Program-made: the position numbers and the translations under genes
Part shown: piece by piece, positions 15,897-18,448 of the stretch
Numbering within the stretch: position 1 is the stretch's first letter
Layout of the letters: each line of letters starts with the position of its first letter
Origin: Methylococcaceae bacterium
GTDB taxonomy: Bacteria; Pseudomonadota; Gammaproteobacteria; Methylococcales; Methylomonadaceae
Length of the DNA stretch: 18,448 nt
Assembly (NCBI GenBank): GCA_005779525.1
Contig: SXIZ01000107.1
Span: 1 to 18,448 of the forward strand
Direction of reading: 5' to 3'
The notes under the pieces: generated by a model
Told to the model about the DNA's origin: nothing
The model's database searches: none
The model's input: the letters and a program-made list of their open reading frames with translations, nothing else

Positions 15897-16229
15897 ATGA
15901 CTGATGCGATAATTTTTACCGATAATGCGGCAACAAAAGTTGGCGAATTAATAGCGGAAGAAGGCAATGATAACTTGAAATTGCGAGTTTACGTCTCGGG
16001 TGGCGGATGTTCAGGATTTCAATATGGGTTTACCTTTGATGAAGAGGTCAACGAAGATGATACCTGCGTCGAAAAAGCTGGGGTAAAGGTATTAATCGAT
16101 GCAATGAGTATTCAGTATCTTACTGGTGCAGAAATTGATTATAAAGAAGACATTAATGGTGCACAATTTGTGATCCGCAATCCAAATGCAACTACGACGT
16201 GTGGGTGCGGTTCTTCGTTTTCTGCGTAA
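15897..16229 (+). CDS. erpA: ErpA, A-type iron-sulfur cluster carrier
   Basis: A 110-residue A-type carrier that receives [4Fe-4S] or [2Fe-2S] clusters from the assembly scaffold and passes them to target enzymes; in E. coli it is needed for isoprenoid synthesis enzymes IspG/IspH. The three cluster ligands are Cys38 (GGGCSGFQYGF), Cys102 and Cys104 (TTCGCGSSF). LKLRVYVSGGGCSG and FTFDEEVNEDD are closer to ErpA than to IscA or SufA. Length is right (114 in E. coli). It stands alone with its own promoter and a likely IscR site; no Shine-Dalgarno is obvious. A strong hairpin follows 18 bases after the stop. Confidence 0.95.
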   Translation: MTDAIIFTDNAATKVGELIAEEGNDNLKLRVYVSGGGCSGFQYGFTFDEEVNEDDTCVEKAGVKVLIDAMSIQYLTGAEIDYKEDINGAQFVIRNPNATTTCGCGSSFSA

Positions 16230-16247
16230 CGACTTTAGGTTGGGTAA

Positions 16248-16275
16248 CTATGTGGGGAGTCAGCTCCCCACATAG
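16248..16275. terminator. Bidirectional terminator hairpin between erpA and the lipoprotein gene
   Basis: CTATGTGGGGAG (16248-16259) pairs perfectly over 12 bp with CTCCCCACATAG (16264-16275), loop TCAG. It lies between two convergent genes. There is no clear T-run on either strand, so termination may rely on the stem strength or on protection of 3' ends. Confidence 0.7.
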
Positions 16276-16286
16276 ACAGAGACAGT

Positions 16287-16709
16287 TTAAAGTTTGTACA
16301 GAACGCTGCCTTGAGATTTATCTTTAGGATCTACGTTATTCTTTTTGCCTTGTTCGCTTTTTTCCTTAGAAAATTTCGTGATCATATCTTCCCAGCTGGA
16401 ATATTTATTATATTCTTCCATGCCTTGGGCTTTGCGTTCTGCATACAACTTTTTACCTACTTCAATGATTTCCTCTGGCGTTTTACCGTCAACTTGTCTT
16501 AAAAACTCATCATTGTCTTTGATTGTATCGCGCATGGTAAAAAATGATACTTCGAACTCGATGCGTTTTTCAGGAGGTAAGCGTTCTTTGATAAAGCGCA
16601 CTGATTTTAACGTTGTCTTTTGTGTGTGACCATTGATTTTAGTGCCATTATTACAAGCTGTTAGGCTTAGACTGGCGACAATTAAAAGCAGTGTAGCAAG
16701 TATTTTCAT
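16287..16709 (-). CDS. Small lipoprotein, DUF6694-like
   Basis: A 140-residue lipoprotein. The start is the ATG at 16709, with AGAGG seven bases upstream; the open frame to 16865 is longer but has no ribosome site. The signal peptide MKILATLLLIVASLSLTAC ends in the lipobox LTAC, so Cys19 is lipidated. The mature part is charged and helical: TTLKSVRFIKERLPPEKRIE, then GKTPEEIIEVGKKLYAERK, then a Lys-rich tail. This pattern (a short 'SLK.S...V...LP..KR.EF' helix followed by 'GKT.EEII') reminds me of the DUF6694 lipoproteins, whose function is unknown; the match is from memory. It is convergent with erpA and divergent from the GTPase gene. Confidence 0.78.
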   Translation of the reverse strand: MKILATLLLIVASLSLTACNNGTKINGHTQKTTLKSVRFIKERLPPEKRIEFEVSFFTMRDTIKDNDEFLRQVDGKTPEEIIEVGKKLYAERKAQGMEEYNKYSSWEDMITKFSKEKSEQGKKNNVDPKDKSQGSVLYKL

Positions 16710-16822
16710 GGATTGACCTCTCAAATTTCGGCTCGTTGTTATTATCAAGCAATTCCCCTGCCTTTTTTTAGCAGAATATGGGTACTTGCTACTTGTTTTT
16801 GATGATTGTTTACCGCTCGTAA

Positions 16823-16852
16823 ATGAAACAAAGTAGAATGGTGGGCTATTAT
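16823..16852 (+). promoter_or_regulatory. Weak candidate promoter for the GTPase gene
   Basis: ATGAAA (16823-16828) and TATTAT (16847-16852) are 18 bases apart, 20 bases before the ATG. The -35 is poor. A transcript from here would have an almost leaderless start, which would fit the lack of a Shine-Dalgarno. Confidence 0.28.
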
Positions 16853-16871
16853 AAACCCAAGCCAATTGATT

Positions 16872-18448
16872 ATGCTTGAATTTATCCAGACGCTTTCATA
16901 CAGTTATCAGCGGGTACTAAAGTTAAATCCGCACCATCCACAGATCGCAAAACTCTATCCACAACGTGTGCATCAGCTGGTGTTTGCTGAAGCACTCCTG
17001 CGCAAACAAGAATTGGTTCAGCAACATCCCGATTTACCCGTGCAAATAGCTGTGATCGGCCCAACACAAGCGGGTAAAAGTTCACTGGTGAATGTTTTAC
17101 TCAACAGTCATACCGCAGAGGTGAGTCCATTAGCAGGATTTACAGTGCATCCTCAAGGATTTTGCCACGAAATAAAAATAAATCAATGTGACGGCTTGCA
17201 ACAATATTTTGGGAGGTTTCAGCAGGTTCTTATTAAGCACTTGTCACGCGAGCGTTATGATTGCTACGCCTTAACTGAAATTGCTTCGACTGCGTCAGTG
17301 TTACCCGCATGCGTACTCTGGGATACGCCCGACTTTGACTCTATCGATGCCGCAGAATATAAAGAAGGCGTGCTTCGCACTATTGCCTTGGCTGATGTCA
17401 TCATCTTAGTTGTCAGCAAAGAAAAATACGCTGATCAATCGGTATGGGACATGATGAGCGCTATTGCCCCGTTAAAGCAACCCACACTCATTTGTATCAA
17501 TAAGCTAGCAGAAGGCACAGAAACCTTAATTACCGCTTCCTTGCAGCAGAAGTGGCAACAGGCGCGCGCAGACGCTTTTCCTGCCGTTGTGCCCTTGTTT
17601 TATCATAAACCTGCTACAGAATTGCTCTGGCCAAATTTATACCGCAATCAGTTAATCAGTTTAGTCACCCAGGGCAGACAACATCAGCCCGTCAAAACCC
17701 AGATGGCCTATTTGCAGTATTTCTGGGAGCACTGGTTGGAGCCGATTAGAGTGGAACATCTGGCCGCACTTGAGTGGCAGACATTATGTAGTCAAGAATT
17801 GGAGCGCACTTTACAGCATTATCAACGCGATTATTTAAACCATCCGCATCATTATGCGACCTTTCAAAACGCCTTGGTCGAATTGCTAGAGTTATTGGAG
17901 ATTCCCGGGGTGGCCGCGGTATTGATGCATACCCGAAAAATACTGGTGTGGCCAGTTAAACAACTGCTAAAGTTCGCTCAGAAAAGTAATCACCCTGTGG
18001 ATAGTAGCCATGAAGTGCAACTCTTAGCCCAATTAGCAGAACATTTATTAATTCAACTTGCGGATCAAGTGCTGGATAAAACCAGTAAAAATGCACTGCC
18101 AGACTGGTGGAAGGAATTGGCGCACGAATTACGCCGACAGCGCCCGCAGATTCTGCAACAATTTCAGCTGCAGGCCAGTCATTATCATGAGCACTTTAAA
18201 TGCCAAGTCGTCGCAACTGCCGAACAACTTTACCTTAAATTGCAAGAACTTCCGATGTTGCTCAATAGTCTGCGCGCCACGCGGGTAACCGCCGATGCGG
18301 CGGCAATCGCCTTCACCATCAAAACTGGCGGCATCGGTGCCCACGATTTGCTTATTGCCCCGGCGATGTTGGCTTTGACTTCCATGCTGACTGAGAGCGC
18401 CCTAGGGAGCTATCTGCAACGGGTGCAAACGGAGCTCAAACAACAACA
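16872..18448 (+). CDS. Dynamin-like / HSR1-type large GTPase, 5' part (cut by the window edge)
   Basis: The frame opened by the ATG at 16872 has no stop to the right edge, giving 525 residues of a longer protein. The P-loop is GPTQAGKSSL at 63-72, Thr91 is a candidate switch I (G2) residue, and G3 is DTPDFDS at 151-157 in place of the usual DxxG. The G4 site reads INKLA at 209-213, with Ala where NKxD has Asp. After the G domain come about 300 residues of amphipathic helix (LQYFWEHWLEPIR, ELLELLEIPGVAAVLM) and near the edge a hydrophobic stretch DLLIAPAMLALTSML. This layout resembles bacterial dynamin-like or YfjP-like GTPases acting at membranes. The cell role is unknown. No Shine-Dalgarno is seen before the ATG. 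Confidence 0.8.
   Translation, partial: MLEFIQTLSYSYQRVLKLNPHHPQIAKLYPQRVHQLVFAEALLRKQELVQQHPDLPVQIAVIGPTQAGKSSLVNVLLNSHTAEVSPLAGFTVHPQGFCHEIKINQCDGLQQYFGRFQQVLIKHLSRERYDCYALTEIASTASVLPACVLWDTPDFDSIDAAEYKEGVLRTIALADVIILVVSKEKYADQSVWDMMSAIAPLKQPTLICINKLAEGTETLITASLQQKWQQARADAFPAVVPLFYHKPATELLWPNLYRNQLISLVTQGRQHQPVKTQMAYLQYFWEHWLEPIRVEHLAALEWQTLCSQELERTLQHYQRDYLNHPHHYATFQNALVELLELLEIPGVAAVLMHTRKILVWPVKQLLKFAQKSNHPVDSSHEVQLLAQLAEHLLIQLADQVLDKTSKNALPDWWKELAHELRRQRPQILQQFQLQASHYHEHFKCQVVATAEQLYLKLQELPMLLNSLRATRVTADAAAIAFTIKTGGIGAHDLLIAPAMLALTSMLTESALGSYLQRVQTELKQQ

Overview
This window is chromosomal DNA of a gammaproteobacterium with moderate to low G+C content. The evidence is the order tolA-tolB-pal-cpoB-queE-queC, an RppH-type RNA pyrophosphohydrolase, an ErpA-type iron-sulfur carrier, and a YchJ/YkgJ pair. 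The Tol-Pal-CpoB-QueE-QueC order is shared by many gammaproteobacteria, for example pseudomonads and Legionellales, so the genus cannot be fixed from the sequence. I see no rRNA, tRNA, CRISPR array, transposase or phage gene.

Layout. 1-5279 (+): the 3' part of tolA, then tolB, pal, cpoB (cell-envelope constriction machinery), running without a gap into queE and queC (7-deazaguanine/queuosine precursor synthesis). 5402-7449 (-): two exported proteins, a small one of unknown family and a zinc metalloprotease with the astacin-type HExxHxxGxxHE signature. Between them lies a block of GC-rich hairpins of about 134 bp flanked by the 9-bp direct repeat TATCTAACT. It looks like a small non-coding insertion that split a tight two-gene operon and shortened the protease by three residues. 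7450-7914 has no gene, but holds a perfect TATAAT followed about 75 bases later by a terminator-like hairpin, so it could encode a small RNA. 7915-9421: rppH (-) and a divergent HAD-IB phosphatase (+).

9508-13781 (-): a two-gene signalling operon. A membrane-anchored periplasmic substrate-binding protein (NMT1/SsuA-like) overlaps, by ATGA, a 1090-residue HAMP-PAS-PAS-PAS-GGDEF-EAL c-di-GMP enzyme whose two catalytic domains both look intact. No transporter genes accompany the binding protein, so the pair is probably a ligand sensor controlling c-di-GMP. 13782-14521 is non-coding, with a good promoter and a structured leader before ychJ. 14522-15775 (+): ychJ and a ykgJ-like cysteine-cluster gene, separated by 3 bases. 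15897-16229 (+): erpA, whose sigma-70 promoter overlaps an IscR type-1-like site, implying feedback by iron-sulfur status. A 12-bp stem hairpin separates erpA from a convergent small lipoprotein gene. From 16872 to the right edge runs a large, cut-off dynamin-like GTPase gene.

The points most worth following are the operon-splitting mini-element, the binding-protein/c-di-GMP sensory pair, the candidate small RNA, and the IscR-like control of erpA.
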